Source: Litorimonas sp964565335 (GTDB lineage: Bacteria; Pseudomonadota; Alphaproteobacteria; Caulobacterales; Maricaulaceae). From it: a DNA stretch of 27,501 nucleotides. Positions 16,748 to 22,804 of this stretch are shown in pieces. Numbering within the stretch: the first letter of the stretch is position 1; each line of letters starts with the position of its first letter. The translations under genes and the position numbers were made by a program. The notes under the pieces are model-generated. The model saw only the letters and a list, made by a program, of their open reading frames with translations, was not told where the DNA came from and did not search any database. The DNA lies in the NCBI GenBank assembly GCA_964565335.1, contig CAZMEN010000037.1, positions 1 to 27,501 of the forward strand. Reading direction: 5' to 3'.

Positions 16748-16778
16748 TTTTCCACACTGTGGACAGCTCTGTGGGTAA
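16748..16778. promoter_or_regulatory. Cluster of three DnaA-box-like 9-mers upstream of mraZ
   Basis: TTTTCCACA is at 16748-16756 on the plus strand. CTGTCCACA (16758-16766) and TTACCCACA (16770-16778) are on the minus strand. Compared with TTATCCACA they differ at one, two and one positions. The first two form an inverted pair around 16757. The cluster sits just upstream of the possible mraZ -10, so DnaA control of the dcw operon is possible. It is too small to be a replication origin. Confidence 0.4.
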
Positions 16779-16805
16779 CATTAGATTAAACTGTAATAAC
16801 AAAGG

Positions 16806-16833
16806 GTTAATAAAGAATTGAGAAAGAATTAAG
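16806..16833 (-). promoter_or_regulatory. Tandem CtrA-like half-sites at 11-bp spacing
   Basis: On the minus strand three half-sites follow each other: TTAA (16832-16829), TCAA (16821-16818) and TTAAC (16810-16806), each separated by exactly 7 nt. Each adjacent pair is one base from the CtrA consensus TTAA-N7-TTAA. The area is AT-rich, so chance matches are possible, but the exact 11-bp phasing of three is suggestive. Confidence 0.4.
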
Positions 16834-16859
16834 ATTGACGACAAAGCTTCACAGATGCG

Positions 16860-17040
16860 TCTTAGCAATTAAAATTGAAAGGAAAAACGAGCTTCAAAAG
16901 GGCGCTTCTTGGGCCTCAATTCAGCGAGGTTAAAATGCTATTCCAAGGCCCCAGAGAGCGAAAGCAAAGACTTGCGTGGTTCACAATCCGGAGGAAGCAC
17001 TCTCACCAACGCACTCTGTGCGCCGCATTCGAGCGGAAAT
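16860..17040 (-). other. Unassigned structured intergenic segment between rnpB and the mraZ promoter
   Basis: No credible protein gene is present in this stretch. On the minus strand it offers several helices: a CGCAC/GTGCG hairpin near 17020, GAGAGTG pairing with CGCTCTC across about 40 nt, an internal TTGTG/CGCAA hairpin, and a long-range GGGCCT/AGGCCC pairing near 16910-16950 enclosing CCTC/GAGG. A TTTTT run near 16885-16890 could end an rnpB read-through transcript. It may be an rnpB trailer and terminator region, a small RNA, or the distal part of the dcw promoter. I do not recognise a family. Confidence 0.3.
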
Positions 17041-17398
17041 GCCAGAGGGTCTGTAAGCCGGGTTTTGTCCCTTTGGGTTTTACGCCAAATTGAGCGATCA
17101 TTCATCTGGAACGGCCGTTACCGGACGTTTCTAGCAACCAACCCGAACGGCCGCTGTAACGCGGATGCCCGTCCCTATTTGGTTTTGCTCCGGATGGGGT
17201 TTACCTTGCGAAAACCGTTACCGGCTTTCCGGTGCGCTCTTACCGCACCCTTTCAGCTTTTCCCCTTTAAAAGAGGTAGTCTTCTCTCTGTGGCACTTTC
17301 CCTGGAGTCACCTCCGCCGGCCATTAACCGGCATCCTGTTACAGTGGAGCCCGGACTTTCCTCGAATATTGCTATCCGCGATTGCCCAACCCTCTGGC
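17041..17398 (-). ncRNA. rnpB: RNase P RNA
   Basis: This is the catalytic RNA that trims the 5' leaders of tRNA precursors. The 5' part contains GAGGAAAGTCCGGGCTCC, the conserved P4/CR-I segment of bacterial type A RNAs. The 3' part contains ACCCGGCTTACAGACC, the conserved CR-V/P4 partner end. GCCAGAGGG at the 5' end pairs perfectly with CCCTCTGGC at the 3' end, giving helix P1 and fixing both ends at about 358 nt. It lies 26 bp after the amidase gene and upstream of mraZ in the same direction. Long open frames on the opposite strand here are artefacts. Confidence 0.95.
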
Positions 17399-17404
17399 GA
17401 GTGG

Positions 17405-17433
17405 CGTTTAGGCCGAATAAAGATTTATGGCAA
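17405..17433 (-). promoter_or_regulatory. Candidate rnpB promoter
   Basis: The minus strand has TTGCCA (17433-17428), a 17-nt spacer, then TAAACG (17410-17405), about 7 nt before the predicted rnpB 5' end. The -35 is good and the -10 is weak. It overlaps the amidase stop codon. Confidence 0.35.
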
Positions 17434-18165
17434 CTGCCTAACGAGGGCGCCAACACGTTGTAAACATTCCATATCAATCAGGCCCGATATATCATCCTGC
17501 CGCCAACGCCGCTGAAAGGCACGCATAACGGCTTGGGCGGCCTCATCAAACTGGCCCGTGACCGCAATTTGATAACCTATTTGCGCCAGGCCTTGCTGAA
17601 TAACTGAAACCCCGCGATCCCTATCTCCAAGTTCGAACAAAATTCTCTTGTCTGGTTCGGCCTCAGGGGCAGCCCAAAGACCAACCCCCGCAGCGGCCAA
17701 TCCGCTCCAAGGAAAATGCTCGCCCGGGTCTTCCTTACGGGCCGGCGCAATGTCGCTGTGACCGACAATATTCCACGGAAGGATGGCATGACGTTCGATA
17801 ATACCTTTACAGAGCGCGATAACCGCATTGATTTGTGCGTTTGGAAAAGGCGGCAACCCGTCGGGCTCTGGAAAGTTATGTCCGCCATTGACGATTTCAA
17901 TCCCAATAGAGGCCGAGTTCACATTGTCGATACCGCGCCAATGACCCACGCCTGCGTGCCAGGCACGACTGTCTTCATCTACGAGGTTTTGCACGGCCCC
18001 ATCTTCATGGACGAGATAATGCGCGCTGACTTTGGCCTCTTCATCGCAAAGACGGCCTCTGGCCGCCTCCCCGCTTTCCATGCCTGTATAATGCAGGACA
18101 AGCATTGTAATGGGCAAAGTCCGCTCATCAAAATTCGGGCTTTTATAGCTGTGATCAATTTGCAT
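17425..18165 (-). CDS. N-acetylmuramoyl-L-alanine amidase, AmpD/AmiD family with PG-binding tail
   Basis: This zinc amidase cleaves the MurNAc-L-Ala bond of muropeptides or cell wall. The Amidase_2 domain (about 15-155) has zinc ligands His25 (LHYT), His136 (GHSD) and Asp146, with Glu90 and Lys144 matching the catalytic Glu and Lys of AmpD. Residues about 175-243 form a peptidoglycan-binding-1 type domain (VIQQGLAQIGY, DEAAQAVMRAFQRRW). I see no signal peptide, so it is either a cytoplasmic recycling AmpD or exported by another route. The extra binding domain recalls AmiD, which is a lipoprotein in E. coli. It lies 12 nt after the DUF1801 gene. Confidence 0.92.
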   Translation of the reverse strand: MQIDHSYKSPNFDERTLPITMLVLHYTGMESGEAARGRLCDEEAKVSAHYLVHEDGAVQNLVDEDSRAWHAGVGHWRGIDNVNSASIGIEIVNGGHNFPEPDGLPPFPNAQINAVIALCKGIIERHAILPWNIVGHSDIAPARKEDPGEHFPWSGLAAAGVGLWAAPEAEPDKRILFELGDRDRGVSVIQQGLAQIGYQIAVTGQFDEAAQAVMRAFQRRWRQDDISGLIDMECLQRVGALVRQLP

Positions 18166-18177
18166 AGAGACTTATGC

Positions 18178-18594
18178 TTATTCCGGATATTTCTGCGCGA
18201 GGAGCTTGAGGCCTTTGGCAATCATTTCTTCCAAAACTGCTTCATCCACATCAGACAAGCGTTTTAAGTAAAGACAGGACTTGCCGATTTTATGCTTGCC
18301 CAAACGAGACAACTCATCTTCAAAATCCTGATAGCCCGGCATGATATAAATACTGATATTCTGGGCCCGAGCCGCAAACCCGGTGCGGAGGGCATCGCCT
18401 TCTCGTCCGCTGTCATAAACATAATGATATTCCCCAAAACCAACGATACTCCCACCCCACATTTTAGGCGGATGTCCCGTCAACTTTTCCATCATTGCTG
18501 CAATTTTTCGGCAGTCCCCTTGTTTTTGTTCTGGCGAAATTCCGTTTAAATAGTCCTCGACCGACCCATCATTCGCGACTGTTTTATTTCCCAT
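18178..18594 (-). CDS. DUF1801-domain protein
   Basis: The 138-residue soluble protein has the DUF1801 (YdhG-like) pattern: an N-terminal helix with VEDYLNGI, KMWGGSIVGFGEYHYVYDSGREG in the middle, FAARAQNISIYIMPG, and the C-terminal KHKIGKSCLYLKRLSDVD followed by a helix. Biochemical function is unknown in most members. Its ATG directly follows the TAA of the EamA gene, and the amidase starts 12 nt later, so the three are probably co-transcribed. The neighbours give no functional link I can defend. Confidence 0.85.
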   Translation of the reverse strand: MGNKTVANDGSVEDYLNGISPEQKQGDCRKIAAMMEKLTGHPPKMWGGSIVGFGEYHYVYDSGREGDALRTGFAARAQNISIYIMPGYQDFEDELSRLGKHKIGKSCLYLKRLSDVDEAVLEEMIAKGLKLLAQKYPE

Positions 18595-19482
18595 TTATGG
18601 CTCCATCACTTCATGTGCAGATTTTGGCGCAGATTGCCGCCTTGCGATAATATAAACCGAAGGCAAAATAATCGCGGCCCCGATGATATAACGCAATTCG
18701 AGCACTTCATCCAGAAAGATTACCCCCAACACCGTCGCAAAGACCGTCATCATCAAAGTTAAAGGGACTACAACTGTCACATCATAAAGCTGCAAGAGAC
18801 GAAAATATTGCCCATGCGCAAATATACTCACGCAAATCGCGGCATATATTGCGGCAATCAGAACTTGAATAAAGCTCGATTGAATTACATCAATTTGGCC
18901 TGTTTCAGTGAGCGCGGACGTCGCAACGCTCCCTAAAAGCAAAACAACGGCCGTCCACGCCACGTAAACTTTCCAATCGACGTCACCAACGAATTTCATC
19001 AGAATGCTGCCAACCGCAAGGGACGCATAGGCCAAAAACACCAAAAAGAGTCCCCAATCCAATTGTAGGGCGCCCGGCTCATACACCATAAAGCAGACAC
19101 CCAGAAACGCCGCCGCAATCGCAAGCCCCCTCACCCATCCGATACGCTCTTTAAGGAATATGACCGAGAGAAGTGTCGCCATAGGAATTATCATCTGAGC
19201 TACGACGGAGGCCCCAGAAGCGGGAGCGGTCTGCATGCCAGTATAGAGACAGCCTAAATGCACAAACCCAGCGGCCAAGCACACACAGAGCAAAAGCCCA
19301 AACTTCCTCGGCAAAGGTCGAAAGAGGAACCCCCCCATAATGAGGAGCACGAAAAACGCGCGAATAGAGGCCAACATGAAGGGCGGAAGTTCAGTTGTAG
19401 AGAGCACCCAAGCGCTCACCACAAAATTACCGCCCCAGCCGAGGCAGCACAGCATTAATATCCAAAAATCGAAAGGTTTCAT
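18595..19482 (-). CDS. DMT-superfamily permease (EamA domains)
   Basis: The 295-residue protein has about ten membrane helices in two repeated EamA halves. The first half shows CLGWGGNFVVSAW, PPFMLASIRAFFVLL and the conserved TAPASGASVVAQMIIP region followed by FLKERIGWVRGLAIA. The second half ends with TVFATVLGVIFLDEVLELRYIIGAAII and SVYIIARRQ. Such proteins export or import metabolites, and the substrate cannot be read from sequence. A strong hairpin ends 3 nt before the ATG, leaving no ribosome binding site outside it. Confidence 0.9.
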   Translation of the reverse strand: MKPFDFWILMLCCLGWGGNFVVSAWVLSTTELPPFMLASIRAFFVLLIMGGFLFRPLPRKFGLLLCVCLAAGFVHLGCLYTGMQTAPASGASVVAQMIIPMATLLSVIFLKERIGWVRGLAIAAAFLGVCFMVYEPGALQLDWGLFLVFLAYASLAVGSILMKFVGDVDWKVYVAWTAVVLLLGSVATSALTETGQIDVIQSSFIQVLIAAIYAAICVSIFAHGQYFRLLQLYDVTVVVPLTLMMTVFATVLGVIFLDEVLELRYIIGAAIILPSVYIIARRQSAPKSAHEVMEP

Positions 19483-19485
19483 GTA

Positions 19486-19504
19486 GCGGGCTTATCAAGC
19501 CCGC
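19486..19504 (-). promoter_or_regulatory. Strong 8-bp GC-rich hairpin abutting the EamA start codon
   Basis: GCGGGCTT (19486-19493), a 3-nt loop, and AAGCCCGC (19497-19504) form a perfect inverted repeat. On the minus strand it ends 3 nt before the EamA ATG and starts 33 nt after the stop of the preceding gene. No U-run follows. It could be a terminator-like or translation-blocking structure. Confidence 0.6.
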
Positions 19505-19536
19505 CGGTAAGCGCAAGAAACGTTTAGGCGCGCTGC

Positions 19537-19884
19537 TTACTCGTCAACGCTCCAGCCTTCAGGCGTGCGCTTCGCATCAATAATCGGGCCGTCATCGGAT
19601 TCTGCTGCCGAAAATTGCCCGCCTAGCTCCGCTTGCATCTTCTTGGCTTGGGCTTCGAATTGTGCGCGCGGGCCGAAGGGTTTACCTGAAATCTTCGCTC
19701 GCGCCCAAAAGAAAGTGAACGCCAAGAGGCCCACAATCGCAATCGCTGCGACCACAAAAAAGGCGAAAGCCGCTGATATGGCGAGCATAAAGAGACCTGC
19801 GATAGCCGCACAGCCAAGAAAAAGGACGCGGGTCAAAGAGCCAAACCAAGTTGATGGGCCGTTTAGATTATATGTGTTCGTCAT
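19537..19884 (-). CDS. Small inner-membrane protein of unknown function
   Basis: I do not recognise a family. The 115-residue product has two adjacent hydrophobic helices (about 18-38 and 40-60, very rich in Ala and Phe) forming a hairpin, then a basic stretch (FWARAKISGKPFGPRAQFEAQAKKM) and an acidic, flexible tail ending GPIIDAKRTPEGWSVDE. The arrangement suggests both ends are cytoplasmic. GAGG 7 nt upstream of the ATG supports the start. It stands between djlA and the permease. Confidence 0.75.
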   Translation of the reverse strand: MTNTYNLNGPSTWFGSLTRVLFLGCAAIAGLFMLAISAAFAFFVVAAIAIVGLLAFTFFWARAKISGKPFGPRAQFEAQAKKMQAELGGQFSAAESDDGPIIDAKRTPEGWSVDE

Positions 19885-19977
19885 AAAGTAACCTCTGCTT
19901 TATATTTCGGGGCATTTGGGCACTTCGTCAAGTGGCGCACCTTATCATTTCCGTAAGGGAACCCTGAAATTATCGCA

Positions 19978-20743
19978 TTATGCGGACGGTAAACCCCGTC
20001 CGGGCAGTGGATTTCGTGCCCGTTCCGCCACAATATCAGCATAAGCTTTATTGATTACCGCCATTTTATGGTTAGCCAGCCCCATCAATTCGCGCGGCGC
20101 GCCTCGGGCAACGAGGCGGTCAGGATGGTTCGCGGCAGCCATTCTTCGGTAGGCGCGCTTTAGATCTTTATCAGAAATATCTTCATCAACCCCCAAAATC
20201 AGGTAAGGGTTTTTCGGATCAACCCCCAAATTGGAAGACCGAATTCGGTCATATTCACGATCGGAAAAGCCGAAAATTTCACTCACCCGCTCTAAAAAGG
20301 CATGTTCTTCCTCTGTGACGATCCCATCCGCGAGAGCGATATGAAACAACCCATCCAAAACATCTTCTAGGGCCGCAGGTTTTGCACGAAAATAGCGCGC
20401 CACAATTTTTGCGTAACGTTCAAAACCCAAAGTGGTTTGACGCGCCAAATCAAAAAAGCGAGCGACTTGGGTTTCAGAAGAGGGCTGAGGCTGGAAGACT
20501 TGTTGGAAGGCGTGGATATCTTCGACCCTCACCTGACCATCGGCCTTCGCCATTTTTGCGCCTAACGCAACGAGAGCGACAACAAGTTTTGCTTCGTCCA
20601 CATGCGAAGCGCGGCCGTTCCCGTCATCTGCGGTGGGCGGGCCGAACAAACGGGCCGCCGCCANNNNNNNNNNCATTAGAGATGGTCGCAGGCGGGCCGA
20701 ATATTTGGGCCGCGCCGCTGAATATGGATTGCCAAATGCTCAC
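19978..20743 (-). CDS. TerB-DnaJ co-chaperone (DjlA-like), interrupted by an assembly gap
   Basis: The C-terminal J domain (NPYLILGVDEDISDKDLKRA, then NHPDRL with the HPD motif that stimulates DnaK) follows a TerB-like helical domain (AKLVVALVALGAKMAKADGQ and FHIALADGIVTEEEHAFLE). This order matches DjlA, but I see no N-terminal membrane helix. An ATG right beside the N run is not a credible start. A GTG at 20743 opens MSIWQSIFSGAAQIFGPPA, a typical beginning for alphaproteobacterial homologues. The two parts join in frame if the missing length is a multiple of three, so the gene is probably intact. Confidence 0.85.
20664..20673. other. Assembly gap (10 N) inside the djlA-like gene
   Basis: Ten Ns lie between two similar 27-bp segments (20635-20661 and 20690-20716) that encode AAARLFGPP and GAAQIFGPP. 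The frames on the two sides require a missing length divisible by three, so 10 is a placeholder. Confidence 0.95.
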
Positions 20744-20812
20744 GGGTCAGGCGTTAATAAGGCGCGGCGGAAATATCAACCACAAGAATTCCCGTTCACA
20801 AGTAATTGTGAT

Positions 20813-21778
20813 TTAGGCAGACAGTGTCGCCGTTTTAGCTTTTCTGTGATGAAGACCTAAAATGCGCGAGACTGCGACCGCTAGCTCCGCTTTATTCAAT
20901 GTGTAGAGATGGAAATCTCGCACACCGCGGTCATGAAGCTCCGCTGTCAATTCAGCTGCCAAAGACGCCGTCAAAAGCTCACGTGTTTGTGTGTCGTCAT
21001 CCAGTCCTTCAAACAATTCGGCATACCAATCAGGCACGGAAACTCCGCACATTTTTGACATACGGGCCAAGCCTTTGAAATTGGGTTGCAACATTAAACC
21101 CGGAATGATGGGTATATCTATACCAGCGTCCAGAACGCGGTCCTGGAATCGCCAGAAGACATCCGGAGAAAAGAAGAATTGCGTGATGGCCCGCGTCGCA
21201 CCAGCATCGACTTTACGCTTCAAATTATCAATTTCCACGCGCCAATCACTACTCTCAGGATGTAGTTCCGGATAAGCCCCGACAGAGACTTCAAAATCCG
21301 CCACGGATCTTATGCCTGCTACAAGGTCACAGGAATATGCATACCCATTGGGCGTGGGTTTATATTTGGCATCGATTCCGTCCTGCGGGTCACCGCGAAG
21401 GGCGACAATATGGCGGACGCCAGCGTCCCAATAGTCTTGCACGATTTCATTGATCTCATCGCGTGTGGAACCAACGCAGGTCAAATGCGCGGCCGGTTTA
21501 AAAGTTGTTTCTTTCACCATGCGGCTGACAGCATTATGTGTACGCTCACGAGTCGAGCCCCCCGCCCCGTAAGTCACGGAGACAAAGTCTGGATTGAGCG
21601 GCTCAAGCTTTTGAATTGCCGACCACAGCCGTTCTTCCATTGCCCCTGATTTGGGCGGGAAAAATTCGTAGCTTACCCGAATATCACCTGAGGGCGCAGC
21701 CTTTGCCGAACTAGTCGCGGCTCGCGCAATCGCGCCAATGGCCGCGTTCGGATCTCTTTTGGGAAGGATGGTGTTCAT
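20813..21778 (-). CDS. metF: Methylenetetrahydrofolate reductase MetF
   Basis: MetF is an FAD enzyme that reduces 5,10-methylene-THF to 5-methyl-THF, the methyl donor for methionine synthesis. It has 321 residues in a TIM barrel. YEFFPPKSGAMEERL carries the catalytic Glu38, and TYGAGGSTRERT, HLTCVGSTRDEI, HIVALRGDPQDG, AITQFFFSPDVFWRF and IIPGLMLQPNFKGLARM are typical. The N-terminus is about 15-20 residues longer than in E. coli. It follows the ArsR-methyltransferase gene by 31 nt and is very probably co-transcribed with it. No metH follows; djlA does. Confidence 0.96.
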   Translation of the reverse strand: MNTILPKRDPNAAIGAIARAATSSAKAAPSGDIRVSYEFFPPKSGAMEERLWSAIQKLEPLNPDFVSVTYGAGGSTRERTHNAVSRMVKETTFKPAAHLTCVGSTRDEINEIVQDYWDAGVRHIVALRGDPQDGIDAKYKPTPNGYAYSCDLVAGIRSVADFEVSVGAYPELHPESSDWRVEIDNLKRKVDAGATRAITQFFFSPDVFWRFQDRVLDAGIDIPIIPGLMLQPNFKGLARMSKMCGVSVPDWYAELFEGLDDDTQTRELLTASLAAELTAELHDRGVRDFHLYTLNKAELAVAVSRILGLHHRKAKTATLSA

Positions 21779-21809
21779 AGTCGTATCTCGTCTGATTACT
21801 GTTTTCAGG

Positions 21810-22748
21810 CTATTGTTTCTCGGCTTCCCAAATCACAACAGTCGGGTATTTTTCATGGGAAATGCGGCTGACTTCCCTCAAGTTTAAATTCACATTGTCC
21901 GCCCAGTCTTTAATCTCATGGGTGGAGAATCCTAATCGGCGATGGGCGTATTCATCTCTGAATTTTTCTACGTCATGGGATGCGAAATCAATGATGAGCA
22001 ATCGTGCCTTGTCGCTCATAACGCGCGCCGCTTCTGCAATCGCTTCTGCTGGGTCATCAAGGTAATGTAAGACTTGATGGAGTGTGACCAAATCCGCAGT
22101 TCCGTCTTTGAAAGGTGTGGCTTGTAGCTCACCCTGTTGAACAGAAATATGGGCAAAGTCATCGGCGGCCAATTTATGGCGGGCTACTTTAAGCATTTCA
22201 GGGCTCATATCGATACCTGCGCCGCGCTTGATTTGCGGTGCAAATAATTCAAGCATTCGCCCTGTTCCTGTCCCCATATCGATCATGAAATCAAAGGATT
22301 GCGCATTTAAGCTTGATAAAAGGGCTGTCTCAATATCTTTTTGAGGTAAGTATTCATTCCCGAGCTGCTTGTCATTATTGGCCACTTTTGCGAAAAACGC
22401 ATCCGCAACCTCGCTCCGCGCCTCTTTGACTTTTTGCAATTTTTCAAAGTCAGTTTTAAATATCTCTGCATCGCGAGGCAGTTTTTCCATAATAGCAGCC
22501 ACTAGCCTTGCTGCGCTACTATTGCCGCGTTTTAATCGCGAAAAGACCCAACTGCCCTCTCGCAATCGTTCGATAACACCGACCGCTTCGAGTGAACTGA
22601 TATATTGCGTGATACGCGGTTGCGACAAATCCAGAATTTGAACAAGCTCGGTCACGGTTAACTCACCGCGCTCCAAAAGAGCCAGAATACGCAAGCGCCC
22701 TGTGTGACCCAATGTCTTTAATATGCTAGCAAATTGCTCCATCGGCAT
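21810..22748 (-). CDS. ArsR-family regulator fused to a SAM-dependent methyltransferase domain (SahR-like)
   Basis: The 312-residue protein has an ArsR winged helix (about 1-75: LKTLGHTGRLRILALLERGE, TELVQILDLSQPRITQYIS) and a class I methyltransferase domain (motif I DMGTGTGRML at 157-166, then GIDMSPEMLKVAR and LVTLHQVLHYLDDP). ArsR proteins with such a domain next to metF, metH or ahcY are known as SahR-type regulators that sense S-adenosylhomocysteine and repress methionine-cycle genes. The gene order supports this, and a palindrome lies 24-49 nt upstream of the start. The ATG two codons downstream (22742) is an alternative start. Neither has a strong ribosome binding site. Confidence 0.9.
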   Translation of the reverse strand: MPMEQFASILKTLGHTGRLRILALLERGELTVTELVQILDLSQPRITQYISSLEAVGVIERLREGSWVFSRLKRGNSSAARLVAAIMEKLPRDAEIFKTDFEKLQKVKEARSEVADAFFAKVANNDKQLGNEYLPQKDIETALLSSLNAQSFDFMIDMGTGTGRMLELFAPQIKRGAGIDMSPEMLKVARHKLAADDFAHISVQQGELQATPFKDGTADLVTLHQVLHYLDDPAEAIAEAARVMSDKARLLIIDFASHDVEKFRDEYAHRRLGFSTHEIKDWADNVNLNLREVSRISHEKYPTVVIWEAEKQ

Positions 22749-22771
22749 TTGTTAACACAGGCAAATAAGAA

Positions 22772-22797
22772 ATCATATAAGAAATTCTTTATATGAT
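22772..22797. promoter_or_regulatory. Palindromic operator upstream of the SahR-like gene
   Basis: The arms ATCATATAA (22772-22780) and TTATATGAT (22789-22797) are perfect 9-bp inverted repeats around an 8-bp centre that is itself partly symmetric. It lies 24 bp before the regulator's start and 7 bp after the start-distal gene's end at 22805-22807. The AT-rich dyad is the size expected for an ArsR dimer. Few GC pairs and no clean U-run argue against a terminator. Confidence 0.65.
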
Positions 22798-22804
22798 AGG
22801 ATTC

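Noticed and set aside
16748..16833. Replication origin (DnaA boxes plus CtrA-like sites plus AT-rich DNA, as in Caulobacter)
   Set aside because: Only three imperfect DnaA boxes, no clear unwinding element, and the neighbours are dcw and rnpB rather than the usual origin genes. A promoter-control role is simpler.
16909..17463. 184-codon plus-strand open frame
   Set aside because: It lies antisense across the RNase P RNA and the end of the amidase gene. Its composition reflects the structured RNA, and it has no recognisable protein motif.
19885..19977. Small hairpins (CACTT/AAGTG and AGGG/CCCT) as a terminator between djlA and the small membrane-protein gene
   Set aside because: The stems are only 4-5 bp and no U-run follows on the minus strand.
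22772..22797. Intrinsic terminator for the GH9 gene
   Set aside because: The stem is almost entirely A/T and lacks a clean U-run, so it is a better fit to an operator.
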